Numbered from the stretch's first letter, positions 1-7,939 are shown. The stretch is 64,000 bases of DNA from Saccharopolyspora montiporae (GCF_015209505.1 NZ_JADEYC010000009.1:1-64000), one strand, 5' to 3'. The notes: generated by a model from the sequence alone, not told the origin. Numbers and translations are program-made.

Positions 1-316
1 GCGGGACCGCGCCGTGCGGTCCGGGGGCTCCGGGCCCGGGCGGTCCCGGGGGTGGCTGCGGCGGCATCGGTCGACCGCCCTCCGGTGGCGCGGGCGGAGG
101 CGGCGGTACCTGCCGGGTCGCGTCGGGCTGCGGTGCGGCCGGTGGCACGCCCTGCCGGGTGGGGGGTTCGGGCGGTACCTGACCCGGCTGCGGCGGCGGG
201 GCCCCGGGCGGCGGCGGTTGCGGCGGACGTCCCGGTGGCGGGGGTGGCTGCCCTTCAGGACCGGGCTGCCCCGACTGCGGGTACCCGTCGCGGGAGTCTG
301 CGCGCTCGTTGGCCAT
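1..316 (-). CDS. Proline-rich protein, N-terminus only (runs off the window)
   Basis: An open frame starts with ATG at 316 (reading MANERADSRDGYPQSG) and runs without a stop to the left edge, so only about 105 N-terminal residues are visible. They are almost entirely Pro, Gly, Gln and Ala, with runs such as PPPPPGRPPQPPPPG. Such tails precede the membrane domain in many actinobacterial proteins (RDD, DUF4190 and Ser/Thr-kinase-linked families), but no folded domain is visible here and no function can be assigned. No strong Shine-Dalgarno sequence sits at the ATG. Just upstream lie two copies of GGTGATCACGT around a GGGACTTTCGCCC element. Confidence 0.6.
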   Translation of the reverse strand, partial: MANERADSRDGYPQSGQPGPEGQPPPPPGRPPQPPPPGAPPPQPGQVPPEPPTRQGVPPAAPQPDATRQVPPPPPAPPEGGRPMPPQPPPGPPGPGAPGPHGAVP

Positions 317-333
317 GGTCGCGCATTGTGACG

Positions 334-373
334 GGTGATCACGTCCGGGCGAAAGTCCCTGCGGTGATCACGT
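334..373 (-). promoter_or_regulatory. Paired GTGATCAC sites flanking a DosR-like element
   Basis: The 11-mer GGTGATCACGT occurs exactly twice, at 334-344 and 363-373. Each copy contains the palindrome GTGATCAC, and the two are 29 bp apart. Between them, at 347-359, the minus strand reads GGGACTTTCGCCC, which resembles one half of the mycobacterial DosR box (GGGACTWWAGTCCC). The group lies 20-60 bp upstream of the ATG at 316, so it may control that gene. The binding protein is unknown; the DosR resemblance is inference. Confidence 0.35.
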
Positions 374-404
374 GTCGAACATCCCGAAACCGCCGGTCAG
401 CCGA

Positions 405-686
405 TCAGCGCCGCGAATTGTGCCGAGCGGCCACCAGCATCGCCACCGAGCCCAGCACCAGCACGAGCAGCGAGGGGAACAGCAGCGCGGGCAGCGATCC
501 GGGAGAACCGGCCTGCGCGAACACGTGACCAGCCGTTCCAGCTCCGGCGAACGCGGCGGGCCCGGAAACCAGCAGGCCCGGGCAAGCGCACCCGACGATC
601 AGCGCACGAGGAAGCCATCGCCGCTCCGGAACCGTTCGCGCAGGGAACACCACAGACCCCCAAGGCCATCGAGGAAGGAGCGTCAA
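405..686 (-). CDS. Small predicted exported/membrane protein
   Basis: A 93-codon frame starting with TTG. Residues about 24-47 form a signal-like segment (arginines, then LPRALIVGCACPGLLVSG, then AFA). The C-terminus is a clear transmembrane helix (LLFPSLLVLVLGSVAMLVAA) followed by RHNSRR, which predicts a cytoplasmic tail. This hydropathy layout would be unlikely in a chance frame, which is the main argument for a real gene. No family is recognised. The start is uncertain: a GTG about 13 codons downstream would still keep the whole signal segment. It lies between the tRNA and the proline-rich gene, all on the minus strand. A 131-codon frame overlaps it in another phase but has no membrane pattern. 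Confidence 0.45.
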   Translation of the reverse strand: MTLLPRWPWGSVVFPARTVPERRWLPRALIVGCACPGLLVSGPAAFAGAGTAGHVFAQAGSPGSLPALLFPSLLVLVLGSVAMLVAARHNSRR

Positions 687-871
687 CGGCGAAAGCCCAA
701 ACGATCAGCTCCGCCGCGAAGGACGCTAGATCACCTCGAAACACCCCGCAGACCCGCTCACCGAGACGAGCCACCGACGTGGCGAGCAAGGCGCGGCGAA
801 GCCGTCAGGCAAGCGGCGCCGCTGAGGTTCTCGCCCGCAGCGCGCAGCAAAACCAGCACACAGCAGAAGGG

Positions 872-945
872 TGCCCCCGGTCGGGTTCGAACCGACACTC
901 GAACGATTTTAAGTCGTCTGCCTCTGCCAATTGGGCTACGGGGGC
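872..945 (-). tRNA. tRNA with UAA anticodon (Leu by anticodon, short variable arm)
   Basis: The minus strand folds into a complete cloverleaf. The acceptor stem is GCCCCCG/CGGGGGC, the D arm contains GG in its loop, the anticodon stem is GACGA/TCGTT with loop CTTAAAA (anticodon UAA at 909-911), and the T arm is GTCGG-TTCGAAC-CCGAC. The discriminator is A and CCA is not encoded. The anticodon would read leucine UUA. However, the variable region is only 5 nt (CGAGT), whereas canonical bacterial tRNA-Leu is class II with a long variable arm. Automated callers will probably name it tRNA-Leu(TAA). What charges it, and whether it is a second UUA reader, cannot be told from this window. Confidence 0.85.
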
Positions 946-949
946 TCGT

Positions 950-992
950 GGGGCCGGGGTCCGCTCCGGTACCGGTACCGTGCCCGGCCCGG
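950..992 (-). terminator. GC hairpin after the ATP-grasp gene
   Basis: GGGCCGGG at the left pairs with CCCGGCCC at the right across a loop containing the near-repeat CCGGTACCGGTACC. It lies between the ATP-grasp stop codon and the tRNA. There is no U-tract, so it may end or attenuate the upstream transcript or simply separate it from the tRNA. Confidence 0.3.
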
Positions 993-1019
993 TGCACGAT
1001 CACCAGTGCGACCGCCCGC

Positions 1020-2129
1020 TCAGCGGTGCGCGGGTTCTCCGGCGAGTTCACCGAACTTCGCGCCGATCCACGCGTGCACGGCGTCGGACACCGCCGTGCA
1101 GCCGGAGCGCTGTTCGAACCACCACCAGTCGCAGTTGACGTTCACCTCCAGGAAGACCCAGTCGGCGCCGGTGTCGAGCAGGTCGAACGCGGCGACGTTC
1201 AACCCCCAGTGCGCGCTGAGCGCCAGGAGCCGCTCGGCGAGCCCGGTCGGTACGTCGACGGGTTCCACGGATACCGATTCCGGGTCGACCCACAGCTGGG
1301 CCGGGTCGAGTTTGCGCACCCGGAAGCCGATCACCTCCCCGCCGACGACGAACACCCGCAGTTCCTGCTCCGCTTCCACGTACTGCTGGACGAGCACCGG
1401 GGCGGGCTCGCGCGGTTCCGCGGCGCGCCGGACGTCCAGCGGCTGCGGGAACAGGCCGCGCAGGGCTCCCGGTTGCGGTTCCAGCAGGTGGTGGCCCGCA
1501 GTCTTCACGATGCACCTCCCGCCGCCGGGACGGGTCCTGCCGGGCATGGTCGTGACCGCGGTGCGCGGCAGGCTCAGCCCGAAGTCGCCCGCATCGCGCA
1601 GTTGCGTGAGGCGGTCCAGGTATTCTCCCGCGCCGCCCGCGTTGACCTGCGTCCAGTCGGCACGTCCGGACAGCCAGCCCGCGACCGCGTGCCACTGCTC
1701 GCGAACGTAGGCGCCCTGCACCGTCGTGGGGTCGACGGGGATGGCGGTGACGTCGAAGTGCCGCCGCCAGACGAGGACCGGGCGCAGCAGCCACCGGTCG
1801 AGTTCGATCAGCGGGGCGTCGGTGTAAATGGTCAAGCCCAGGTCGACGCACCGGTCGGCGTCGATGCGCACCATGCGGATATCGCGTTCGGCCAGCGCCA
1901 GGGACAGCTCGTTCATCTCCATGTCCGCGGCGCGGGCGAGCACCAGCACGCACGGCGCCGGGTCGCCGGGTTCTTCGGAGACGAGGTCGGCGCGGTACAT
2001 CCGGTCCTGGAAATCGAGGCCGATGCCCGGGGACCGGAAGAAGTACTCCTGCCCCTGCAGCAGCATCGGAGCGGGGGCCAGCGGCGGCTCGTCCCCGGCT
2101 CGACCTTCCCCGGCTGGGGAGGGGCCCAC
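1020..2129 (-). CDS. MvdD/TgmB-type ATP-grasp ligase, paired with a short peptide gene
   Basis: A 369-residue ATP-grasp enzyme resembling the MvdD/TgmB ligases that form ester or amide crosslinks in graspetide peptides. An MvdD-like pre-ATP-grasp region (about 60-195) contains VLVLARAADMEMNE, a conserved RR block (VLVWRRHF, 118-125) and the stretch QVNAGGAGEYLDRLTQL. The ATP-grasp core follows: CIVKT (nucleotide-binding Lys209), VQQYVEAEQELRVFVVG (247-263) and the metal-binding end WVFLEVNVN (Glu328, Asn330). The last segment, CDWWWFEQRSGC, departs from the usual NPNGQW-like ending. GTG at 2129 is chosen because AGAAGGA lies 9 nt upstream; the next ATG (2066) has no ribosome site. The start lies 2 nt after the stop of the 39-codon gene, so translation is probably coupled. 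Family assignment is firm; the peptide substrate is inferred from position. Confidence 0.75.
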   Translation of the reverse strand: MGPSPAGEGRAGDEPPLAPAPMLLQGQEYFFRSPGIGLDFQDRMYRADLVSEEPGDPAPCVLVLARAADMEMNELSLALAERDIRMVRIDADRCVDLGLTIYTDAPLIELDRWLLRPVLVWRRHFDVTAIPVDPTTVQGAYVREQWHAVAGWLSGRADWTQVNAGGAGEYLDRLTQLRDAGDFGLSLPRTAVTTMPGRTRPGGGRCIVKTAGHHLLEPQPGALRGLFPQPLDVRRAAEPREPAPVLVQQYVEAEQELRVFVVGGEVIGFRVRKLDPAQLWVDPESVSVEPVDVPTGLAERLLALSAHWGLNVAAFDLLDTGADWVFLEVNVNCDWWWFEQRSGCTAVSDAVHAWIGAKFGELAGEPAHR

Positions 2130-2131
2130 CG

Positions 2132-2251
2132 TCAGTCGTCCTTCTTGCGCACGAGCTCGGCGGCCGCGCGGTAGTCCGCGTCGAACTCGGCGAGCGGACC
2201 CTCGTCGACCGTTCCGCTGCGCAGCAGCGCGGCGAGTTCGCTGAGCGTCAA
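2132..2251 (-). CDS. 39-residue peptide, candidate substrate of the ATP-grasp ligase
   Basis: The frame starts with TTG at 2251, has GAAGGGG about 8 nt upstream, and ends in TGA two bases before the ligase GTG. It begins MTLSELAALLRSG and ends AAAELVRKKDD. It is short, charged and probably helical, and its second half carries many Asp/Glu residues plus two Lys, the chemistry used by graspetide ligases (carboxylates joined to Ser/Thr/Lys). It lacks the known TgmA and microviridin core motifs as I remember them. The adjacent promoter, good ribosome site and coupling to the ligase support a real gene. It could instead be an accessory protein rather than a modified precursor. Confidence 0.6.
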   Translation of the reverse strand: MTLSELAALLRSGTVDEGPLAEFDADYRAAAELVRKKDD

Positions 2252-2304
2252 GGGCCTGCCCCTTCCCCCGTGGACGCACCCGTTCAGGTGAAGATTCGGG
2301 GAGC

Positions 2305-2334
2305 AGTCTTCGATCTCCCACTACGGATTGTCAA
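2305..2334 (-). promoter_or_regulatory. Sigma-70-type promoter of the peptide/ATP-grasp unit
   Basis: On the minus strand a perfect TTGACA (2334-2329) is followed after 18 bp by AAGACT (2310-2305). Transcription would start near 2297, leaving a leader of about 45 nt before the TTG start of the peptide gene. The unit therefore appears to be transcribed independently of ndh, whose terminator hairpin lies just upstream. Confidence 0.5.
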
Positions 2335-2390
2335 GAACGCCCCATGGCCCTCTCCACCCGTGGGACGCCGTGCACCGCCCGGACGCACGA

Positions 2391-2420
2391 ATGCCGCGCG
2401 CCGAAAACGGCACGCGGCAT
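2391..2420 (-). terminator. Terminator hairpin downstream of ndh
   Basis: ATGCCGCGTGCCG pairs with CGGCGCGCGGCAT around a TTTT loop (minus strand), an almost perfect 13-bp stem with one mismatch. It begins 15 nt after the ndh stop codon. There is no clear U-tract, as is common for actinobacterial terminators. Confidence 0.65.
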
Positions 2421-2434
2421 CCCGGGAGCGTCGA

Positions 2435-3766
2435 TCAGCTGGTGGCCGCCCGCTCGAAGGCCTCGCGCGGGTTCTGGATCTGGCCCATGGAGACCGCTTC
2501 CCGCTTGAACAGGAAGGCCAGCGTCCAGTCCACGACGATCCGCAGCTTGCGGTTGAACGTGGGCATCTTGCTGACGTGGTAGGTGCGGTGCATGAACCAG
2601 GCGACGAAGCCTTTGGCCTTGATGCCGTTCACGTCGGCGACGCCCTTGTACAACCCGAGGCCGGCCACCGAACCGAGGTACTTGTGGAAGTAGCGCTCGG
2701 TCTGCTTGCCGCGCAGCGAGGACAGCATGTTCTTGGCCAGCTGCTTGGACTGCCGGACCGCGTGCTGCGCCGAGGGGGCGCAGGTGGCGTTCGGGTCCTC
2801 CTCGGCCTTGGACAGGTCCGGCACCGCGGCGCAGTCACCGGCGGCCCACACCCCGGGCAGCCCCTCGACCTGCAGGTGCGAGGTGGCCTTGATCCGGCCG
2901 CGCTCGTCCAGCGGCAGATCGCTCTTCTTGAGCACCGGGTTGGCCTTCACGCCCGCGTTCCACACCAGCGTCTCGGTGTCGAACTCGGTGCCGTCGGAGA
3001 GCACGGCGTGCCCGTCCTCCACCGACTTCAGGAAGGTGTTCAGGTAGACCTTGATGTTGCGGTCTTCGAGCGCCTTGACCACGTAGACGCCCATCTTCTC
3101 GCTGACCTCGGGCATCACCCGGCCGGCGGCCTCGATCAGCGACCAGGACATGTCCTCGGGCTTGACGTTGCGGTAGTCGCGGCTCGCGTACCGGGCCATG
3201 TCCTCCAGCTCGGCCAAGGCCTCGACACCGGCGAACCCGCCGCCGACGAAGGTGAAAGTCAGCAGCCGCTTGCGCAGCTCCTCGTCGTCGGTGTTGTCCG
3301 CGGCGTCCATCTTGGCGAGCACGTGGTTGCGCAGGTACGCGGCCTCACCAACGGTCTTCAGCGAGATGCCCTGCTCGGCGAGCCCGGGGATGGGCAGCAG
3401 CCGGGGAACGGATCCGAGCGCCACGACGAGCACGTCGTAGGAGAGCGTCTCGGAGCCGGTCTGCGGGTTCTCGATCGTCACGAGCTTGTCGTCGTGCTTG
3501 ATCTCGCTGACGGCGGCGGTGATCACGTGGCACCGCTTCAACACTCGTCGCAGTGGCGCTACCACATGGCGCGGTTCGACCGAACCTGCTGCCGCTTCCG
3601 GGAGGAAGGGCTGGTAGGTCATGTGCGGCTGAGGATCGACGACCGTGACGGAAGCTTCACGACGACCCAGCTTCTTCTGCAGCTGAAGTGCCGTGTACAT
3701 ACCGACGTAACCGCCGCCGAGGATGAGAATCCGCGTGGGATCGGATTTACCAGCCATGTCCGCCAT
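2435..3766 (-). CDS. ndh: Type II NADH dehydrogenase (NDH-2)
   Basis: A 443-residue FAD enzyme that passes electrons from NADH to the quinone pool without pumping protons; it sits on the inner face of the cytoplasmic membrane. The first Rossmann motif is ILILGGGYVGMYTA (FAD), the second is FTFVGGGFAGVE (NADH), and VWAAGDCAAVPD is the second FAD-contact motif. The C-terminal segment (KLRIVVDWTLAFLF) is the amphipathic/membrane-anchoring end typical of actinobacterial NDH-2, and the length is normal. ATG at 3766 is preferred; a second ATG lies three codons in. It is monocistronic, with a promoter about 180 nt upstream and a hairpin downstream. It resembles mycobacterial Ndh/NdhA. Confidence 0.93.
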   Translation of the reverse strand: MADMAGKSDPTRILILGGGYVGMYTALQLQKKLGRREASVTVVDPQPHMTYQPFLPEAAAGSVEPRHVVAPLRRVLKRCHVITAAVSEIKHDDKLVTIENPQTGSETLSYDVLVVALGSVPRLLPIPGLAEQGISLKTVGEAAYLRNHVLAKMDAADNTDDEELRKRLLTFTFVGGGFAGVEALAELEDMARYASRDYRNVKPEDMSWSLIEAAGRVMPEVSEKMGVYVVKALEDRNIKVYLNTFLKSVEDGHAVLSDGTEFDTETLVWNAGVKANPVLKKSDLPLDERGRIKATSHLQVEGLPGVWAAGDCAAVPDLSKAEEDPNATCAPSAQHAVRQSKQLAKNMLSSLRGKQTERYFHKYLGSVAGLGLYKGVADVNGIKAKGFVAWFMHRTYHVSKMPTFNRKLRIVVDWTLAFLFKREAVSMGQIQNPREAFERAATS

Positions 3767-3948
3767 GCTCGCACCGAAGCGCGCGCTCGCGCTGCGCCGA
3801 CCCCCCTGAATGTGACGCCGGTCGCCAGTGGCGTCGATCACGGCAGACGCACCGTGAGTGGTCGAACGCACTGCGTGCGTACCCGGTTGTCGGGCTGATC
3901 GAGCGCGGTCGCCGGTCGGCGGGCCGCCGCGGTCCTGGTGTGCCAGCC

Positions 3949-3979
3949 ACTGTACCGAACGCCCCGCGCCGATGTGCAA
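3949..3979 (-). promoter_or_regulatory. Candidate ndh promoter in the 3767-4098 gap
   Basis: The 332-bp gap between ndh and the upstream glycosylase gene holds TTGCAC (3979-3974), 19 bp, TACAGT (3954-3949) on the minus strand. This predicts a start near 3942 and a leader of about 175 nt. I see no coding frame with family features and no recognisable riboswitch in the gap. Confidence 0.4.
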
Positions 3980-4098
3980 ATCAACATCGCTGAGCGGGAC
4001 TTCCCCGACACACCGCGCTTTTCGCGCCGCACCGGGCAAGGCGGCCGATGTGCTCCGAGATCTCCGGCGCGGACGGGATCAGTGCCGGTCCGCCCCGG

Positions 4099-4869
4099 TC
4101 AGGACAGGCCGGCGAGGTCCTTCGCCTGGTGCAGGACCTCGCGCAGCATGGCCGGGGTGAGCTTGCCGGTGAACGTGTTCTGCTGGCTGACGTGGTACGA
4201 GCCGAGCAGGTGCAGGTCCGGACCACCGTCGGTGGCCGGCAGCACGGCGTGCGCGCGGTGCCCGAACTTCGGCCGCGGGCGCGGCACCTGCCAGACCTCC
4301 TCGTCCAGCACCGGCAGCACCGCCTGCCAGCCGAACCCGCCCAGCGCCAGCACCACGCGCAGCGTCGGGCGCAGTAGCGCCAGCTCACGGGCCATCCACG
4401 GGCGGCAGGTGTCCCGTTCGGCCGGGGTGGGCTTGTTGGCGGGCGGAGCGCAGCGCACCGGTGCCGTGATCCGCGCGCCGTGCAACCGCATCCCGTCGCC
4501 GGGGCCGGTGACCGCGGGTTGCGAGGCCAGGCCCACGTCGTACATCGCGCGGTAGAGCACATCGCCGGAGCGGTCGCCGGTGAACATCCGGCCGGTGCGG
4601 TTGGCGCCGTGTGCGGCGGGAGCCAGCCCGACCACCGCCAGCGCCGCGTCCGGCGGCCCGAAACCCGGCACGGGCCTGCCCCAGTACGTCTCCGCGCGGA
4701 ACGCGGCCCGCTTGACCCGGGCCACCTCCTCGCGCCACGCCACCAGCCGCGGGCAGGCCGTGCAGCGCACCACCAGCTCGTCCAACCCGGTCACGTCGCG
4801 CGTCGTCGGAGCCACCTCGCGGGGCTCGCCCACCGGATCGGCCACCAGCTCGGAGCGCACATCGGTCAT
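4099..4869 (-). CDS. udgB: Uracil-DNA glycosylase, family 5 (UdgB-type)
   Basis: A 256-residue base-excision-repair glycosylase that removes uracil and related deaminated bases from DNA. It has both active-site motifs of the family: GLAPAAHGANRTGRMFTGD (about 81-99, lacking the catalytic Asp/Asn of family 1) and GSYHVSQQNTFTGKL near the C-terminus. Cys36, Cys39, Cys140 and Cys155 fit the four ligands of the iron-sulfur cluster found in families 4 and 5. Deamination repair matters in GC-rich genomes. The ATG lies only 48 bp from the divergent S10 peptidase ATG, so the promoters overlap. M. tuberculosis Rv1259 is the named family example. Confidence 0.9.
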   Translation of the reverse strand: MTDVRSELVADPVGEPREVAPTTRDVTGLDELVVRCTACPRLVAWREEVARVKRAAFRAETYWGRPVPGFGPPDAALAVVGLAPAAHGANRTGRMFTGDRSGDVLYRAMYDVGLASQPAVTGPGDGMRLHGARITAPVRCAPPANKPTPAERDTCRPWMARELALLRPTLRVVLALGGFGWQAVLPVLDEEVWQVPRPRPKFGHRAHAVLPATDGGPDLHLLGSYHVSQQNTFTGKLTPAMLREVLHQAKDLAGLS

Positions 4870-4917
4870 CGGTCCAACGTGGCAGAAAACCCGATCCGCG
4901 GCACGTACGGTGGCCCC

Positions 4918-6381
4918 ATGTCAGCCACCGAGAAGGACAGCGCGGACGGGACCGCGCAGCAGCAGGCGGCCGAACCGGTCGACGACCTGGTCAGCACGCA
5001 CCACTCGATCAGCACCCCGGGCGGCGAACTCGCCTACACGGCCACCACCGGCCGGATCGTGCTGCGCGAAGAGGTGCACGAGGACGGCACGTTCAACGGC
5101 CACAAGCCGAAGGCCGAGCTGTTCCTGACCAGCTACGTCGCCGATGCCCAACCGGGCAGGCCGGTCACGTTCGCGTTCAACGGCGGCCCGGGGTCCGCGA
5201 GCGTGTGGCTGCACCTCGGGCTGCTCGGGCCGCGGCGCGTGGTGTCCGGCGACGCCGGGGATCTCGCCGCACCGCCCTACGAACTCACCGACAACGCCGA
5301 AACCCTGCTCGCGCACAGCGATCTCGTGTTCATCGACCCGGTGTCCACCGGGTACTCGCGCGCCGTCGAGGGCGGAAAGCCCGGTGATTTCCACGGTTTC
5401 CAGGGCGACATCGAATCCGTCGGCGAGGCCATCCGGCTGTGGACGACGCGCAACGGGCGATGGATGTCGCCGAAGTACCTGGCCGGCGAGTCCTACGGCA
5501 CGTTGCGCGCTGCCGCGCTGGCCGAGCACCTGCAGAGCAGGCACGGCTGGTACCCGAACGGGCTGATGCTGATCTCCTCGGTGCTGGACATGGGCACCAT
5601 CCGGTTCACCGAGGGCAACGACCTGCCGTACGCGCTGTACCTGCCGACCTACGCGGCGATCGCGCACCACCACGGCAAGCACGGCGACCGGGCGCTGTCC
5701 GACGTGCTCACCGAAGCCGAGGATTTCGCCGCCACCGACTACCCGTGGGCGCTGGCCCGCGGTGCGCGGCTGACCGAGGAGCAGCGCACCCGCATCGCGC
5801 GCCGGGTCGCCGATCTGACCGGGCTGACCGAGGACTACGTGCTGCGCGCGAACCTGCGCATCGAGCACCTGCGGTTCTTCAGCGAGCTGTTGCGCGACCG
5901 GCGGCTGACCACCGGCCGGATGGACGGGCGGTTCACCGGTTGGGAACCGGACGCGGCGGCCGAGCGGTTCACCGACGATCCCAGCATCTCCGGGATCCGC
6001 GGCGCCTACTCGGCCGGGATCAACCACTACATGCGCGAGGAGCTCGGCTACCGCAGCGACCTGCCCTACGAGACGCTGTCCAGCAGGGTGCACCCCTGGT
6101 CGTACAAGGAGTTCGAGGGCTCCAGCGTGACCGCGGCGGACCGGCTCGCCGCGGCGATGCGCGCCAACCCGCACCTGCGGGTGCACGTGGGCAGCGGCCG
6201 GACCGACGGCGCGACGCCGTACTTCGCCGCCGAGCACACGCTGGCCCAGCTGGAGATCCCGCAACAGCTGCACGACAACATCGACGTCCGCTACTACGAC
6301 GCGGGCCACATGATGTACGTGCACGACCCGTCGCGCAGGCAGCAATCCGCCGACCTCGCGGAGTTCGTGGCGCCGCGCTGA
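4918..6381 (+). CDS. S10-family serine carboxypeptidase-like protein
   Basis: A 487-residue alpha/beta-hydrolase of the S10 peptidase family. It has the oxyanion-loop motif FAFNGGPGSAS (about 86-95), the nucleophile elbow GESYGT with Ser192, and the C-terminal catalytic His in DAGHMMYVH. There is no signal peptide, so unlike eukaryotic vacuolar carboxypeptidases it is probably cytoplasmic, as in other bacterial members; the substrate is unknown. The start has no Shine-Dalgarno sequence: TACGGT sits at 4905-4910, so the mRNA may be leaderless. A strong hairpin follows the stop. Codon use matches the neighbours. Confidence 0.85.
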   Translation: MSATEKDSADGTAQQQAAEPVDDLVSTHHSISTPGGELAYTATTGRIVLREEVHEDGTFNGHKPKAELFLTSYVADAQPGRPVTFAFNGGPGSASVWLHLGLLGPRRVVSGDAGDLAAPPYELTDNAETLLAHSDLVFIDPVSTGYSRAVEGGKPGDFHGFQGDIESVGEAIRLWTTRNGRWMSPKYLAGESYGTLRAAALAEHLQSRHGWYPNGLMLISSVLDMGTIRFTEGNDLPYALYLPTYAAIAHHHGKHGDRALSDVLTEAEDFAATDYPWALARGARLTEEQRTRIARRVADLTGLTEDYVLRANLRIEHLRFFSELLRDRRLTTGRMDGRFTGWEPDAAAERFTDDPSISGIRGAYSAGINHYMREELGYRSDLPYETLSSRVHPWSYKEFEGSSVTAADRLAAAMRANPHLRVHVGSGRTDGATPYFAAEHTLAQLEIPQQLHDNIDVRYYDAGHMMYVHDPSRRQQSADLAEFVAPR

Positions 6382-6389
6382 CCCGTCCG

Positions 6390-6418
6390 CCGCGGCGGGG
6401 ACGGCTTCCCCGCCGCGG
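6390..6418. terminator. Perfect 12-bp hairpin between the S10 peptidase and the opp locus
   Basis: CCGCGGCGGGGA and TCCCCGCCGCGG are perfect complements around a CGGCT loop. The hairpin lies 9 nt after the peptidase stop and would originally also have followed oppF, which converges on it. The right half now forms the first 8 bases of the 59-bp repeat, so the copy next to intact oppF has lost the left arm. Confidence 0.7.
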
Positions 6419-6469
6419 CCGGGATCAGCTCAGCACCTGCGGCCGCTCCTCCGCGAAGTGGCAGGCCGC
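6411..6469 (-). repeat. 59-bp direct repeat, left copy (duplicate of the oppF 3' end)
   Basis: Positions 6411-6469 are identical to 6924-6982 over 59 bp (offset 513). The repeat contains the last 15 codons of oppF, ending [11 protein letters not shown] and stop, plus 14 bp beyond. The left copy keeps the native downstream terminator but lacks the rest of the gene. It marks the outer edge of a 454-bp insertion. Confidence 0.9.
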
Positions 6470-6819
6470 CAGAGTACTGCGTCGTAATACCGTCGCGCGC
6501 GAAACGGCGGGCGTCCGACGAATCCGCCCGGTTCGAGCAGATGAACCCAGAATCCCATGGCCAGTTGGGCGACGATGCGCCCTGGCGGGCTCTCCGCGGT
6601 GCACCGAGCGTCCTTGAACGCTTTGGCCACCGCGTTCTGCCCCCGTTCGTCCAGGAGCTTTTCGTTGGCCCACCACCGCGGCCCGTACTGCTCGACGAGG
6701 CGGTCGTTCATAGCGTTGCGCAGGACGACCTCGGCGATCGCGAGATCGTGGTGAAAACTGGCCGCCACCCGAGCAAGTACAGCGACATCGGTGTCCCGTC
6801 TTCGATCACGGAACGCGTT
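6430..6819 (-). pseudogene. Abi-like (Abi_2/AbiF-type, HEPN family) gene fragment
   Basis: An in-frame remnant of an abortive-infection-like protein. Recognisable family segments are HHDLAIAEVVLRNAMNDRL, YGPRWWANEKLLDERG, GRIVAQLAMGFWVHLLEPGG and RRYYDAVLWRPA. The usual N-terminus is missing: an in-frame TAG at 6822-6820 precedes NAFRDRRRDTDVAVLA, and the first ATG is at 6768. The C-terminus is replaced at the 59-bp repeat, where the frame continues as TSRRSGRRC into the duplicated oppF sequence. Full-length family members are usually 200 residues or more, so this is a truncated, probably dead copy. Members act as RNA-targeting toxins in phage defence. It sits beside a small-RNA candidate pointing the other way. 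Confidence 0.7.
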
Positions 6820-6836
6820 CTACCACTCGACACCGA

Positions 6837-6865
6837 GTGACTGCGCTGGGGCAGCATGGTAAAGT
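6837..6865 (+). promoter_or_regulatory. Promoter of the Abi-linked small RNA candidate
   Basis: GTGACT (6837-6842) and TAAAGT (6860-6865) are separated by 17 bp, pointing right and away from the Abi fragment. Transcription would start near 6872, followed within 50 nt by a strong intrinsic terminator. Confidence 0.45.
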
Positions 6866-6871
6866 TCCCGG

Positions 6872-6919
6872 TGTAGTCCCCCGGTCAGCCAGTACCTCGC
6901 GTACGCGCCGGGGGTTTTT
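6872..6919 (+). ncRNA. Small RNA candidate with intrinsic terminator, next to the Abi fragment
   Basis: The predicted transcript is about 48 nt and non-coding. CCCCCGG (6878-6884) pairs with CCGGGGG (6908-6914), followed by TTTTT, a textbook terminator that is unusual in DNA this GC-rich. The intervening loop contains the self-complementary CGCGTACGCG. A conserved structured RNA ('abiF' motif) is described, as I recall, upstream of Abi_2 genes, and this position and terminator fit that idea. I cannot confirm a covariance-model match. It could be only a terminator left over from the inserted element. Confidence 0.45.
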
Positions 6920-6937
6920 CTCGCGCCGCGGCCGGGA

Positions 6938-7931
<994 letters not shown>

Positions 7932-7939
<8 letters not shown>

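Noticed and set aside
372..2174. Long open frame on the plus strand opposite the ATP-grasp gene and tRNA
   Set aside because: Composition is Arg/Pro/Gly-biased as expected from the complement of a GC-rich gene; it crosses a tRNA and has no domain.
2132..2251. Treating the 39-codon gene as an N-terminal extension of the ATP-grasp protein
   Set aside because: It is in a different frame, has its own TGA, and both genes have separate Shine-Dalgarno sequences.
6878..6919. A second tRNA or tRNA-like element as the integration site
   Set aside because: The sequence folds as a single hairpin with a T-run; there is no cloverleaf, and the duplicated 59 bp contains no tRNA sequence.
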